Below, piece by piece: positions 53,540 through 62,788 of a stretch of DNA of 64,000 nucleotides. The notes below the pieces were generated by a model. The model was not told the origin of the DNA. It saw nothing but the letters and a program-made list of their open reading frames with translations, and ran no database searches. The translations under genes and the position numbers were made by a program. How positions within the stretch are numbered: position 1 is the first letter of the stretch; every line of letters starts with the position of its first letter. The stretch is from a virus. The stretch lies in the IMG/VR virus record IMGVR_UViG_3300037843_000261, positions 35,273-99,272 of that record. One strand, given 5' to 3'.

Positions 53540-53550
53540 ATAGTCTCCTT

Positions 53551-53751
53551 CTACCTTTGCCCGAAAGTATCCCGTGATACCGCTACCAGCGTGAGCTTGT
53601 TGAGGCTGCGGACCATCACCGAGAGTCCCTTCATGTAAAAACCCTTGACGATATTCCACAGTTGTTCCTCGGCTACTTCAATGACCTCGTTATGCTTGTA
53701 GGGAAGCACCAAGTCTTCTTCACCGAACCACGAGTAGATGCTGATTTTCAT
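53551..53751 (-). CDS. Hypothetical small protein
   Basis: A 66-residue protein starting MKISIYSWFGEEDLVLPYKH; the start is set by the ATGA overlap with the previous gene (a slightly longer ATG start at 53760 also has a good ribosome site). Alpha/beta with a YMKGLSVMVRSLNKLTLVAV end. No family is recognised. Confidence 0.6.
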   Translation of the reverse strand: MKISIYSWFGEEDLVLPYKHNEVIEVAEEQLWNIVKGFYMKGLSVMVRSLNKLTLVAVSRDTFGQR

Positions 53752-54752
53752 AGGCCGCATAGCTCCTTTACCAGCATTAGCAACCGGATATCTTCCTTGG
53801 GGCAAAGCTCCCTGAGAACCTCGCCGGGGTCGGATGTTTCCACACCACCCACGGCTACTTCCATCTGCGTCAAGAACTGTTTGACTTCCTCCGACTTGTC
53901 GATATGACGGACTTCCCGGTCGGCAGTAACGAACGCCTCCGCCAATGGCTTTACGGGCAGGGCGATTTCCTTGTACTTCGGTCCCTGCTCGGAGAATGAC
54001 AGCACGGCTACAGACACGGGGCGCTCCGCTTGGTCGCTGTCTAATGCCGCTCGTGCGAGACTCCCCAAATGCACATGGGTGGTGTTACCCACCTTCTTGG
54101 TTTCCTGCCGCCCGTGGTCATGACCCCAAAGCAAAAAATCAAAGTCTGAGCCAGCAAGTTCGTCGTAGCCGATGACCCGTTCACCAAAGTAATCGCTGGG
54201 TCCGCCCGGCTGACCATAGGCATGAACGATGCCCACAAAGTAGTTGGCATCCCCATGTCTGTGGGAAGCCTTTATCCTATGCAGCGTCTCCTGACCGTGG
54301 TCATAGGGAAAGGACTGTACCTGTACCTTCAAGGAAGCAAACTGCGAACTCACCATCAGGCACTCTTCGGTCAGGTCCGCATAGGCCCCGGAAGCGATAA
54401 GAAGGCCGAGGGGCTGACCCGAGAGCGAATCCATCCGCTCGCCCCATGCCAAGTCGTGATTGCCCACCGCCCCATACACCCGGCCCATGGGGAACTTCCG
54501 CAATGTCCGCAGCGTCCGCACAAGGAGAGACAGACTGTTAGCAGGGTGGTGGGCCTTTTTCACGTGGAATACATCCCCACCACAGAGTGCGAAACCCTTA
54601 ACCTTTTCGGTCAAGTCCCGGATGAAATCAAGCTTCTCCAAAATGACCGATTCATAGTCATCGCCACGTTGTCCGGGCGGAATGGCGCTAAGATGCCAAT
54701 CTGTTGACCAAACAAAATTGATTTTCACATATTCCGACTTTTCGATTCTCAT
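53748..54752 (-). CDS. SbcD/Mre11-like nuclease subunit
   Basis: A protein of about 334 residues starting MRIEKSEYVKINFVWSTDWH. Phosphoesterase motifs: STDWHLSA (DxH), LCGGDVFHVKKAHHP (GD), GAVGNHDLAWG (GNHD), VGIVHAYG (H) and LLWGHDHG (GHDH), followed by a beta domain. This is the Mre11/SbcD type that trims DNA ends and hairpins with an SbcC/Rad50 ATPase, not present in this window. Its start lies three bases from the start of the divergent GIY-YIG gene. Confidence 0.82.
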   Translation of the reverse strand: MRIEKSEYVKINFVWSTDWHLSAIPPGQRGDDYESVILEKLDFIRDLTEKVKGFALCGGDVFHVKKAHHPANSLSLLVRTLRTLRKFPMGRVYGAVGNHDLAWGERMDSLSGQPLGLLIASGAYADLTEECLMVSSQFASLKVQVQSFPYDHGQETLHRIKASHRHGDANYFVGIVHAYGQPGGPSDYFGERVIGYDELAGSDFDFLLWGHDHGRQETKKVGNTTHVHLGSLARAALDSDQAERPVSVAVLSFSEQGPKYKEIALPVKPLAEAFVTADREVRHIDKSEEVKQFLTQMEVAVGGVETSDPGEVLRELCPKEDIRLLMLVKELCGL

Positions 54753-54754
54753 AT

Positions 54755-55453
54755 ATGACAACTCGTTGTGGAATCTATCGTATAGTTAATACTGTCACGG
54801 GGGTGTTTTACATTGGAAGTTCTAAAAACATCCCCTGTCGATGGAGAACTCACCTTAAACAACTGAGACATAATACACATGGAAACCAAAAATTACAAAA
54901 CTCTTGGAATAAGCATGGAGAACAAGCCTTTTCTTTTGAGGTAATCGAACCATGTCCAGAACAAGGGATGAGGGAACGAGAAACCTATTGGATTCAGGCG
55001 ACATGGATGTTCAACTACAATTTGAGCGAAAAAGGAACCGGGAATGTAAGGCGAGGTTGGCACCACACCCCCGAAACAATAGCTAAGATGAAAAGTAAAA
55101 AACACCGTCCATACACGGAAAAAGAAAAATTAGCACAATCTTTGCGTCTAAGGGGTATACCTAAAACTTATGAGCATAGACAAAATATATCTAAAGCAAA
55201 AAAGGGCAAGGATTCCCTCTCCCCAGAAGCCCACAAACGACAAGCTATAAGCCTAAGCCAAACCATTAAAGGAGAAAACAATCCTAACTTTGGGCATAGG
55301 TGGGGTGAAAAACAAAGGAACAAGATGTCTCATACCTTAGCTACCAAAACATATAACTTTACCTGTGACCATTGTAGCCGGATATTTACGGGAGTGACTC
55401 GTTCTTCCTATGGGGGACATCGTAGAAAATGTCTCCTTTATTCAAGCACCTAA
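54755..55453 (+). CDS. GIY-YIG homing endonuclease
   Basis: A 232-residue protein starting MTTRCGIYRIVNTVTGVFYI then GSSKN, the full GIY-YIG signature, with RWRTHLKQL following; Glu in MRERETYWIQ. The middle holds NUMOD-like repeats (HTPETIAKMKSKKHR, NNPNFGHRWGEKQRNKMS). The C-terminal zinc finger is FTCDHCSRIF. It starts back to back with the SbcD-like gene, with no room for a promoter between them. Confidence 0.9.
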   Translation: MTTRCGIYRIVNTVTGVFYIGSSKNIPCRWRTHLKQLRHNTHGNQKLQNSWNKHGEQAFSFEVIEPCPEQGMRERETYWIQATWMFNYNLSEKGTGNVRRGWHHTPETIAKMKSKKHRPYTEKEKLAQSLRLRGIPKTYEHRQNISKAKKGKDSLSPEAHKRQAISLSQTIKGENNPNFGHRWGEKQRNKMSHTLATKTYNFTCDHCSRIFTGVTRSSYGGHRRKCLLYSST

Positions 55454-55503
55454 TCACCGCTTCTCTGATATCGACCGATACGGTAATCATAAGGGTTATT
55501 ACT

Positions 55504-55695
55504 CTATTCTGAAGAATTTTCCGGTTTGGCGTGAGCAATAGCGTATTCGATGGCGTCAACGTCTTTCCAAGCGTCTAAGTACTGTTGCCCCACCACCACA
55601 TCACATTTGGCAAACCGGGCGATAATCAGCAGGTAGTTGTATCTGCGTAAGGTTGCAAGCCCGAAGAACTCTCCATATTCCTTCGGGACCTGCAC
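55504..55695 (-). CDS. Hypothetical small protein
   Basis: A protein of about 63 residues with a GTG start, VQVPKEYGEFFGLATLRRYN, helical with an acidic end. It follows the 55719-56195 gene on the same strand with 23 bases between. No family is recognised. Confidence 0.5.
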   Translation of the reverse strand: MQVPKEYGEFFGLATLRRYNYLLIIARFAKCDVVVGQQYLDAWKDVDAIEYAIAHAKPENSSE

Positions 55696-55718
55696 CCTAT
55701 CAACCTCTGTCCAATCCG

Positions 55719-56195
55719 TCAGTCACCACTTTTTCCACGGTACAGGGCATCGGCGGCTACGCTTACTTCCCCCTCTCCCTCTCCATGTAAGCCGGGGGAA
55801 GTAGAAGAGTCCCCCGCCTCAAACCATGCTTTGGGAACTTGGGGGAAAGCATACTCGATACCGACGAAGTTACCGTAATCCAACACATACTCCCGGTTTC
55901 CCGGTTTGACGATTCCTCCACGGGTTTCTCCCCCTGCTGTATAAAGAAGCAGGCGTTTGAATCCTGAGAGGATGGCGTTGGCGTTCGCTGTAGTGCCCTT
56001 ATCGTCTTTCCACCGCCCCATCAAGGCCCCGATGGTATCATTCAGGTCTTTAAGGAATGCCCGGCTGTAACGTCCCCGGTAGTTGTTCTTGTAATCCCCG
56101 TAGGAATAAAACGCCATTTCCATACGGTCAGTCATGCCCTTCAAATACTCGAAACTGATTTGGTCATTCTTACTTACTAAAGTGATTTCAGACAC
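55719..56195 (-). CDS. Hypothetical protein
   Basis: A 158-residue protein starting MSEITLVSKNDQISFEYLKG. Aromatic-rich helical middle (YSYGDYKNNYRGRYSRAFLK), then a basic Gly-rich segment and an acidic disordered end. No family is recognised. Confidence 0.63.
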   Translation of the reverse strand: MSEITLVSKNDQISFEYLKGMTDRMEMAFYSYGDYKNNYRGRYSRAFLKDLNDTIGALMGRWKDDKGTTANANAILSGFKRLLLYTAGGETRGGIVKPGNREYVLDYGNFVGIEYAFPQVPKAWFEAGDSSTSPGLHGEGEGEVSVAADALYRGKSGD

Positions 56196-56254
56196 GATGG
56201 TACCCTCCTGTTGAGATACAAGCCGACGCCCTCCGGGGGCACCCTCGCCCTGCT

Positions 56255-56821
56255 CTACTGCTGCGGTTGCACTGACGCCGGGTCAGTGGTCCGACTAAGC
56301 TCTTCCGCATCCCACTTCTCATGCCGTGCAATCTCTTTTTCCACCCACTCATATTGACTGGGGTCATGAGCAAACTTCTGGCGAGCTTCTTCTAGCGTAA
56401 GCTCTAAATCTACCACCCGCTCACCGACGAAGTGTTTCCATATCGCCTGAAAGACCGGCTCACAGATGTACAGATGCCAGAGGCTCCCCACATCATCTCC
56501 GAACCACTCTCCGAAGGTGCAGGGGTGCTCTTTGTCGTCCTCATCATAACTTCCTTGAATGTTGGTGATAAACTTGGGTAGGGGAACCTCACCGAGCCAA
56601 TGACAGAGCCACTGTTGCCAACCCCACAGCCAGTCGGCAAATGCCCAATGCCAGAGGCGGGATTCGCACATTACGATAACCCGGACTTCATCCCCCTTCC
56701 AGCCCTTCATGGAGGTATGCCAATTCTGAACACGGCGGCTGAGAATGTAGTCCGGCACGGTGCCAAACATAAACCGCAGCGGGGAGTACAGGATGTTTCC
56801 GAATTCTGCCAGTTTACCCAT
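56255..56821 (-). CDS. Trp-rich hypothetical protein
   Basis: A 188-residue protein starting MGKLAEFGNILYSPLRFMFG. Exceptionally Trp-rich (SRLWHWAFADWLWGWQQWL, about 55-75), which may be a membrane-surface or helical packing segment. An acidic Glu/Asp end precedes the stop. Its start overlaps the end of the next gene by one base. Function unknown. Confidence 0.62.
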   Translation of the reverse strand: MGKLAEFGNILYSPLRFMFGTVPDYILSRRVQNWHTSMKGWKGDEVRVIVMCESRLWHWAFADWLWGWQQWLCHWLGEVPLPKFITNIQGSYDEDDKEHPCTFGEWFGDDVGSLWHLYICEPVFQAIWKHFVGERVVDLELTLEEARQKFAHDPSQYEWVEKEIARHEKWDAEELSRTTDPASVQPQQ

Positions 56822-57162
56822 TAGATGTTGATGATTCTGCCCGGCAGATTATCGCTGACGGGGGGCTTGCGCAGGTTAACGAACCCCGGCTCAAAGTTGA
56901 ATATGCGGATGATTCCCGCCGCCGCTCCATCGGCTATACCAGCAATGCCGGAATAGATGATGTCTTGGTCTGCTCGAACCCGCTGTGCCAACACCAGAAA
57001 ATTTGCTGCCCGGATGGCGGTCAGTATGCGGTCACGAACCTCCGACTCCATGTCGGGACCGGCCTTGGGAAACGCCAGATGGGTGTTTTGCTGACCCGCT
57101 AGAACCTCGGGTTCCGCAACCTGCTTCTCTTCTTTGTAAACATCAAGCTTGGTAACTGCCAT
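56821..57162 (-). CDS. Hypothetical protein
   Basis: A 113-residue protein starting MAVTKLDVYKEEKQVAEPEV. The middle (ESEVRDRILTAIRAANFLVL) is helical and the end beta-rich, with a Gly/Ala run (GIAGIADGAAAGIIRI). A GTAATATTCTTAGGGGG element and ribosome site lie upstream. No family is recognised. Confidence 0.63.
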   Translation of the reverse strand: MAVTKLDVYKEEKQVAEPEVLAGQQNTHLAFPKAGPDMESEVRDRILTAIRAANFLVLAQRVRADQDIIYSGIAGIADGAAAGIIRIFNFEPGFVNLRKPPVSDNLPGRIINI

Positions 57163-57190
57163 ATTAGCCCCCTAAGAATATTACTGAACT

Positions 57191-57961
57191 TTAACTCTTT
57201 TCTTTTAGCTCCGTGGCTAAAGCGGTCAGTCCGGCGTTCTTGAGCATCAGGTCAAGAGCATCGGCTATCTCCCGTGCATATTTGGCGGCGGGGGCAATGT
57301 GTTTGACCTCGTACTCCATCTCTGTCAGTGCTTTGACCGCCAACGCTACATTACCAAGGCTCCAGCGGTCAGCAATCTTGACCCCCGAGACAGCCTCGAA
57401 CTTGTCTACTTCCCCCCTGAGACGCTTGTAATCGCCGCCCACGCACTTCTTCCCATACTCCACCCCCTCTGCGTACTGTTTCTTGGCTTCTTCATCCGGG
57501 CAGTAGGCTTGGTTACGGAGGAGTGAGGCTACAAACAGCCGGTCAAGGGGAACGGGGGTTAGAGGCAATGCCGGGGCGTCAACACGCAGAACCCCACCAT
57601 GCATGGAGAGTTGCCCCCATGTCGATGGAAGCTCCCCGGTCTTGACTATGGTGGGGTCGGACAATACCAACCACCAGCGGTCACAGTACTTGGCAATAGA
57701 CTCAGCCTTGTCAGGGTTCTTGAGTTCATTGAGAAAATCGTTGCGGCTGGTCTTAACCTCGAAGCCATGCACTTCCAACCCCCGGCTGGGGTAGCAGTTC
57801 ATCGCTACGGCGGCGGCGGTGAGGGGCAACTGAGCGAACCCGGTGCCATTCCTTAACTGCGGGAAGAAGGCCCACTCCGGGGCTGGATGCCGCTTAAGAA
57901 GGGCGGCGACAATGTCTTGCTCAGACCAACGAACAGCGGGAATTGGGGGTATTTTAGGCAT
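57191..57961 (-). CDS. MmcB/VRR-like nuclease-fold protein
   Basis: A 256-residue protein starting MPKIPPIPAVRWSEQDIVAA. The segment RGLEVHGFEVKTSRNDFLNE then LKNPDK (about 60-87) has the E-x-K core of restriction-endonuclease-fold nucleases, and KYCDRWWLVLSDPTIV follows as in the MmcB DNA-repair family. A helical C-terminal domain continues. It probably cuts or binds phage or host DNA. The start overlaps the next gene. Confidence 0.72.
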   Translation of the reverse strand: MPKIPPIPAVRWSEQDIVAALLKRHPAPEWAFFPQLRNGTGFAQLPLTAAAVAMNCYPSRGLEVHGFEVKTSRNDFLNELKNPDKAESIAKYCDRWWLVLSDPTIVKTGELPSTWGQLSMHGGVLRVDAPALPLTPVPLDRLFVASLLRNQAYCPDEEAKKQYAEGVEYGKKCVGGDYKRLRGEVDKFEAVSGVKIADRWSLGNVALAVKALTEMEYEVKHIAPAAKYAREIADALDLMLKNAGLTALATELKEKS

Positions 57962-58412
57962 AGGCAGTGCGTATCAGAATGTCAGCATCGGTAGCATTTA
58001 CTTTTCCAAGCAGAGCATCGGAGGCAACTCTCGCCAGCTTGGGACGAAGCCCCTGCCGGACGGCGTTTGCCGCCAGTTTGACTACTATGCTTTTAGTGAC
58101 CGTGGGACCATTATCCCCGGTAAACCTTTTCCAATTATAGGTTTTCTTATTGATAAGAGCGTCCTTGCCTTCGGCAAGAATCTTATCTCCCAGTTGAAGG
58201 GGGGTTCCAAAGATAAAGGCAACCGTGCTCATCTCCACGAGACTGGGAACGACCACAATGAAAGCCCGGTCACTGCTCTCCAGAAGTTTGATTTCCGTCT
58301 TGGTGCCTCCCCACCGAACCCGCACTGGGTCTTCCTTGATGTCGGCTAATGTAGAGGCTATCTCGGCAATCGTGGGTCCATGAAATTGGGGGTCAACTTC
58401 CAGTGTTACCAT
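57954..58412 (-). CDS. Hypothetical protein
   Basis: A 152-residue protein starting MVTLEVDPQFHGPTIAEIAS. An acidic first half, then a basic segment (NKKTYNWKRFTGDNGPTVTK) and a helical end. No family is recognised. Confidence 0.63.
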   Translation of the reverse strand: MVTLEVDPQFHGPTIAEIASTLADIKEDPVRVRWGGTKTEIKLLESSDRAFIVVVPSLVEMSTVAFIFGTPLQLGDKILAEGKDALINKKTYNWKRFTGDNGPTVTKSIVVKLAANAVRQGLRPKLARVASDALLGKVNATDADILIRTAYA

Positions 58413-58596
58413 TTATCCTCTTCCACTTTTCGTAGACCAAGATTAGCCACGAGATAAGAAACCCAATGAACACGACGATGGGAGCAACCCAAAACCACCT
58501 CAGTGGGAGGTGGTAGATAAGAAACATCCCCACCCCTCCCCCTATCCATAGCGGGGTGAGAAGCACAAGAAAGAATCGGCACCAGCCCGGCTTCAT
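58393..58596 (-). CDS. Two-span membrane protein, holin-like
   Basis: A 67-residue protein starting MKPGWCRFFLVLLTPLWIGG. Two hydrophobic segments (about 8-28 and 34-55) with a short turn and a basic end (YEKWKR), the topology of small holins. It overlaps both neighbours. Role inferred from topology only. Confidence 0.6.
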   Translation of the reverse strand: MKPGWCRFFLVLLTPLWIGGGVGMFLIYHLPLRWFWVAPIVVFIGFLISWLILVYEKWKRINGNTGS

Positions 58597-59435
58597 ACTC
58601 GTTCATCCTCCTCATCCGAAGGTGGGAGCCGCTCGTCATCGGTAATCAGGTGTATGGGACGGGCGTCTCCGGTCTTCTTAAATGCCCACTCTTTTTCAGG
58701 CGGCGGTTCCTCGGGAACAAAATCCTCCGGGGCTAGTGCCTCTTCAAGCTGGGGGTTGTGTTCGCCCAACAGCTTGCCGGGGGTGTCCGTCGTGATTTCG
58801 CCGCTGCCGTTGAATAGTGGCATGTGGGAAGTCCAACTGGCATTCACTTGGTCTTTCCCCATGTTGTACTTGTCGGCCTGCGTGCGCTTATGCTCTTTGA
58901 TTTCCCCCCGGAGAGACTTCACGGTGTTGATGAGGCTCTCCATGGTGACATCAAGGTCGTTAGTCAAACGGGAAAACTCAGCGTCGGCAAGCTGTTTGAC
59001 CTGTGCGGCATTCAGGCGGATGTATGCTTCTTCTTCCATGAGCTTGCTGGCGGCAAGAGAGTACCATGCCCCAAACTCCCCATGCAGCCGCTTGAGCTTG
59101 CCCTGTGCTTCTCGAATCTTGCTCTCGAACTTGCTCACCTTATGGGATACCCGGTCGCAGTCGTCGGCGACCGTCTCCATCGCCATGGTAAGCTGGATGC
59201 TGTATTGGGACTCACCGCCCGGAGGGACCGACAATTCCAATTTGAGCTTAGGCAGCTTGTCAACCTCGGCAGCGAGGTCGGAATACATGTCCTCGTAGGA
59301 AATGGCGTCCCCGTTGGACTGGTAGGCAATTTTGGTGACCACCCCTTCGATATGCTCCAAGATGTAAGCTCCGACCAATAGCCGTTCCGCTTGGAAGGAG
59401 TCTATAGCCGCTTTGACATTGATAAGTCCCGTCAT
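58593..59435 (-). CDS. Coiled-coil hypothetical protein
   Basis: A 280-residue protein starting MTGLINVKAAIDSFQAERLL. Predominantly helical with long charged coiled coils (SKFESKIREAQGKLKRLHGE; DVTMESLINTVKSLRGEIKE), then an acidic Pro-rich tail. It may be a scaffold or DNA-metabolism cofactor. ATGA overlap with the membrane protein. Confidence 0.65.
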   Translation of the reverse strand: MTGLINVKAAIDSFQAERLLVGAYILEHIEGVVTKIAYQSNGDAISYEDMYSDLAAEVDKLPKLKLELSVPPGGESQYSIQLTMAMETVADDCDRVSHKVSKFESKIREAQGKLKRLHGEFGAWYSLAASKLMEEEAYIRLNAAQVKQLADAEFSRLTNDLDVTMESLINTVKSLRGEIKEHKRTQADKYNMGKDQVNASWTSHMPLFNGSGEITTDTPGKLLGEHNPQLEEALAPEDFVPEEPPPEKEWAFKKTGDARPIHLITDDERLPPSDEEDERV

Positions 59436-59794
59436 GAAGTTCCCTCTGATTGACCCTCTGTTCCTGCCGGGGGTCCGTTTGTGATTGGTTCACTCCCATC
59501 TTCTTTCCTGAGATAGGCTTGAACCTTCGTTGTCCGCTTGATAACCTTCCGTACTTCATCCTGCATGGTTTTGCCGTCAATCTTGCCCTGCGCACACTTA
59601 CTTCCGAGCAAAGATTTCCAAGCGGCCATAAACATGGTCAGGCTGTCATCGACCACATCAGCGACCTCTTCCAAGGGAGTGTCGCCCTCTTGGTAAGCCC
59701 CCTTGATATTGAAGAACCGGCTCATGCCGTTGCCAAACTCCTTGTCGGCAAGCTCCAAGGAGATAGTCACCGACCTAACCACCATATTGCTCAT
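59432..59794 (-). CDS. Hypothetical protein
   Basis: A 120-residue protein starting MSNMVVRSVTISLELADKEF, a beta hairpin then a helical acidic core (VADVVDDSLTMFMAAWKSLL), with a disordered Gly/Ser/Glu tail. Preceded by a CCAGTAATAATAAAGGGG element and an AAGGGG ribosome site. It overlaps the HNH gene end by 20 bases. Confidence 0.63.
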   Translation of the reverse strand: MSNMVVRSVTISLELADKEFGNGMSRFFNIKGAYQEGDTPLEEVADVVDDSLTMFMAAWKSLLGSKCAQGKIDGKTMQDEVRKVIKRTTKVQAYLRKEDGSEPITNGPPAGTEGQSEGTS

Positions 59795-60299
59795 TGCATT
59801 CCCCTTTATTATTACTGGATTTCTTTGAATTTTTCAAGATTTTTAGCAACTTTCCAATTTTCTTCATTTCATAATATGAATATACATTCCCCCTTACCCG
59901 GTTACATTCCCAACAACAAACAACACAGTTATCTTTAGAATATCCAAGGCTATTGTTTTTTCTATCTAGGTTTGTTGCATGGGTACAACGCTTAAATGAT
60001 TTTCTTGACTCCCATGAGACCAATGAGCCACAATATTCACAGGTTTCTATATGTGTGAATTCCAACAATTCTTCGTAGGATAAGAAAACGGGGTGATTTT
60101 GTCTTTTCAGATAGGTTAAGATGTGCTCAAATGGTTGAAGTTTGCAACTCCAAATTTTTCTATTTCCGCACGTGTGACAGTACCCAGGAGAGTCGTTTTT
60201 AGAAAGATAGCAACCTCGTCTCCAAATTTCCCGACCGCAACCTCTACACAAGAAGGCGTACTCAGTGTTATGCCCCCGTTTTTTCTTATTTATTGCCAT
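59775..60299 (-). CDS. HNH homing endonuclease
   Basis: A 174-residue protein starting MAINKKKRGHNTEYAFLCRG; a longer start at 60314 is possible. N-terminal CRGCGREI ... CHTCGN zinc pairs, then the HNH core CEYCGSLVSWESRK, THATNLDRKNNSLGYSKDN and CWECNRVRGNVYS, the NLDRKNN form shared with the endonuclease at 2219-2839. A Lys/Ser-rich end follows. It lies between the unknown gene and the SNF2 helicase gene. Confidence 0.87.
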   Translation of the reverse strand: MAINKKKRGHNTEYAFLCRGCGREIWRRGCYLSKNDSPGYCHTCGNRKIWSCKLQPFEHILTYLKRQNHPVFLSYEELLEFTHIETCEYCGSLVSWESRKSFKRCTHATNLDRKNNSLGYSKDNCVVCCWECNRVRGNVYSYYEMKKIGKLLKILKNSKKSSNNKGECNEQYGG

Positions 60300-60306
60300 G
60301 GATGGA

Positions 60307-62223
60307 TTAATCATCCATTACTCTTTCGTCTTCTTTGCTAGAAATTCCCAGAAACTCCCCCTTTAAGAACTTCCCCAGACTAAGTTTTTTGCAATGCGCC
60401 TTGAGTAGAGAACGAAACTCATTATCGGAGGCGGCGGACTCTATACTACCAGCATCTAAATCAAGGCACTCCTCATTATCTAACAAGCCTGTTGTATAAG
60501 ACCCCCCCAGAATCTTTGCAAAGACCCCCCTCTTGTTCTTAAGCGTATCTATGGCATATTCATCCACTGTTCCCCTTGCCGGAAGAATGTGTAGAGTACA
60601 CACTGTGTGTGGAGACGCCATCCTTACCATCCTACCAACTAGTTGGAGCATGTCTCCAAACGACCAGGGGACATCAAGACATACCATATTGGGAGCTTGC
60701 TGAAGGTTAATACCCTCGAATCCAGCGGAGTTTATAACGATTAGGTCGTAGCCGGAATCAGGAGATTGAAACAACCGCTTACTTTCATTTCTTTGCTTCT
60801 CATTTTCCCGTCCTGTAATTCTGAGAAACTTGCGGCTAGTAAAGTGCCCATTTTTCGTCAGCCAGTCAAGCCGGTCTATAAAGGTTCGGTATTTAGTGAA
60901 AACAATAACTTTTTCCCCCAACAAATCACCATCCAGAAGGTCAAGCAACGACTCTTCTTTGGGGCTTAATGTTTTTATATGAAAGTCCTTCTCATTTGAC
61001 GGGTCAAGCAATGCCCAATGATTTGCAACCAATTGCTGAACTGAAAGCTGAGTCATTTGGTTATCAGGGTCCCTCTCCTGCTCATAGACTTCCCCCGCTA
61101 CTTTAACCAAGGATGGAGGAAGTTGGAATTTACCTGAAGGTATATCCTCCAGCAAAAGCTTTTTCTGTCTTTCGTCCAGTTCCACCGGATGGTAGATGGT
61201 GACTAGACGTGGAAGCGGCTCCTTGACTTGCCTCTGACTCCTACCTAAGTAAAAGGGACGAATACCCTGCTTAAATTTCTCTACATTCTTATACCCAGCA
61301 AGAACCCGGATATGACGGCCTCTTCCAATATACTGCTTTCGGAATAGACAAAATTCCTCATCAAAGTCCCATAAGCTCCCAAATGGCTTGATTCCGATTG
61401 CTGAAGCCACATTATAAAACTCATCGAGAGAGTTCTTCATAACAGTTCCGGTAAGCCCCCACACCCACCGCCCCTGCTTGGCTAAAGCCATAACTAAGGC
61501 ACGGGTCTGGGTGCCCCGACTTTTGAATCTATGGCATTCGTCAAATATCAGAATAGTCTTGTCTTTGTACTCTTTGAGAATCTCTGAAAATGTCTTTATC
61601 TCTTGCGAAATCCTCTCTTTTCCATTATTTACGGGATTTCCATCTTCATCAAACCGTCCCTCTACTCTCTTCCTTACCCCTATCATAGAAGAGTATTTGC
61701 ATATAAGTACATCCTTCTTATTTCCCATCAAGAAATCACGAAGTTGCTGATACCTGGATTCGGAGGATTTCTTCCCTCGATAAATATCCCGCATCACAAA
61801 AGGACGTAGGTTGCTGAATCGAGATAATTCATCGAACCACTGGTGGGTAGTACTCCTAGTCGTAATTACTACGGTCTTTATGTCTGGTAATCTATCCTTT
61901 AGCCAACAACAGGCAGCGATGGCATCAATGGTCTTTCCAAGTCCGACATTATCTCCATTTATAAAGCGGTTCATCCGTGATAGATGATGAATTTGAACCT
62001 TCTGATATTCCCTGATATTAAGGGGCTCCTCCTCTTGCCCGGTATCAAAGTTGAGTACTTTGGTCCTTAGAAGAGACGGCCATTTGAATGGTATGGGAGT
62101 GATTTCTGGGTGGTTGGGGTCAATGTCCCACTTTCGGATAAGATACAGTCTTTCAAGCACTTGCGGGTCTATTCCCAATTCGTTAGTGTATTGGGTTATA
62201 AGAGGACAAATGGATTCGCTCAT
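60307..62223 (-). CDS. SNF2-type DEAD/DEAH helicase
   Basis: A 638-residue helicase. Motif I is GDNVGLGKTIDAIA (about 93-106), Ia VVITTRSTTHQW, motif II DECHRFK (about 230-236, DExH), motif III LTGTVMKNS; the C-terminal helicase lobe has VIVFTKYRTF, then ITGRENEKQR, INSAGFEGINLQQAP (motif V) and QLVGRMVRMASPH (motif VI with the arginine finger). It is an ATP-driven SNF2/RapA-like translocase; phage homologs act in replication, recombination or host takeover. The end carries an acidic stretch. Confidence 0.92.
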   Translation of the reverse strand: MSESICPLITQYTNELGIDPQVLERLYLIRKWDIDPNHPEITPIPFKWPSLLRTKVLNFDTGQEEEPLNIREYQKVQIHHLSRMNRFINGDNVGLGKTIDAIAACCWLKDRLPDIKTVVITTRSTTHQWFDELSRFSNLRPFVMRDIYRGKKSSESRYQQLRDFLMGNKKDVLICKYSSMIGVRKRVEGRFDEDGNPVNNGKERISQEIKTFSEILKEYKDKTILIFDECHRFKSRGTQTRALVMALAKQGRWVWGLTGTVMKNSLDEFYNVASAIGIKPFGSLWDFDEEFCLFRKQYIGRGRHIRVLAGYKNVEKFKQGIRPFYLGRSQRQVKEPLPRLVTIYHPVELDERQKKLLLEDIPSGKFQLPPSLVKVAGEVYEQERDPDNQMTQLSVQQLVANHWALLDPSNEKDFHIKTLSPKEESLLDLLDGDLLGEKVIVFTKYRTFIDRLDWLTKNGHFTSRKFLRITGRENEKQRNESKRLFQSPDSGYDLIVINSAGFEGINLQQAPNMVCLDVPWSFGDMLQLVGRMVRMASPHTVCTLHILPARGTVDEYAIDTLKNKRGVFAKILGGSYTTGLLDNEECLDLDAGSIESAASDNEFRSLLKAHCKKLSLGKFLKGEFLGISSKEDERVMDD

Positions 62224-62256
62224 TAACGGTTAATACTGTGGTTTGCTTACTTTTAA

Positions 62257-62517
62257 TTACAGTTCATCCCAGTCCAGTACTACCGGCGAGTCCTCTTCTT
62301 CGTCATCTTCCCGGCGACCCCGCTTGTGGTGCGGACGGATGTGTCCGTTTTCTCCAATTTCAAGCTCGGGGATAAGTTCTTCCTCTTCCTCTTCGTCAGA
62401 CTCTTGGGATTCCTCCTCCGGGTCGTCAAAGAGAAGGTCGTCCCTCTCCTCCTCGGGAGGGGTTTCGTCTTGGAAAAGAAGCTCGTCTAGCTCGGGTTGT
62501 CTCTTCTTCTTAGCCAT
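62257..62517 (-). CDS. Highly acidic small protein
   Basis: An 86-residue protein starting MAKKKRQPELDELLFQDETP, dominated by Asp/Glu runs (EEESQESDEEEEEELIP) with a basic RPHHKRGRR island. Such proteins often bind basic partners or mimic DNA. Coupled to the next gene by an eight-base overlap. Confidence 0.62.
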   Translation of the reverse strand: MAKKKRQPELDELLFQDETPPEEERDDLLFDDPEEESQESDEEEEEELIPELEIGENGHIRPHHKRGRREDDEEEDSPVVLDWDEL

Positions 62518-62788
62518 TTGGTTTTCCAGCCAAAATCGCTTTAAGTTCAGGAATACTTACGGTTCTCCAATCGCCGTTCCCTTGCTTTACCTCTAACTTA
62601 AAATCAGGAAGTCCGGGAATTCTAGCATCTTCCAAAGTTATCTCCCCCAAGCCGGGCATATGCTCCATGGGAGGTACTTCGATAACCACTTCACTGCCGC
62701 CAAAGGGGGAGCCATTGACCAGTTTGTTCCGCACTCGGGCCTTAGATATGTCAATGCCGTTTGCCCTGAGATAGAGCTTGTTTACCAC
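62510..62788 (-). CDS. Hypothetical small protein
   Basis: A 92-residue protein starting MVNKLYLRANGIDISKARVR, beta-rich with a Gly/Pro-rich middle and ending LKAILAGKPNG. It resembles small phage tail-associated or host-takeover proteins only in size. Coupled to the previous gene. Confidence 0.6.
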   Translation of the reverse strand: MVNKLYLRANGIDISKARVRNKLVNGSPFGGSEVVIEVPPMEHMPGLGEITLEDARIPGLPDFKLEVKQGNGDWRTVSIPELKAILAGKPNG

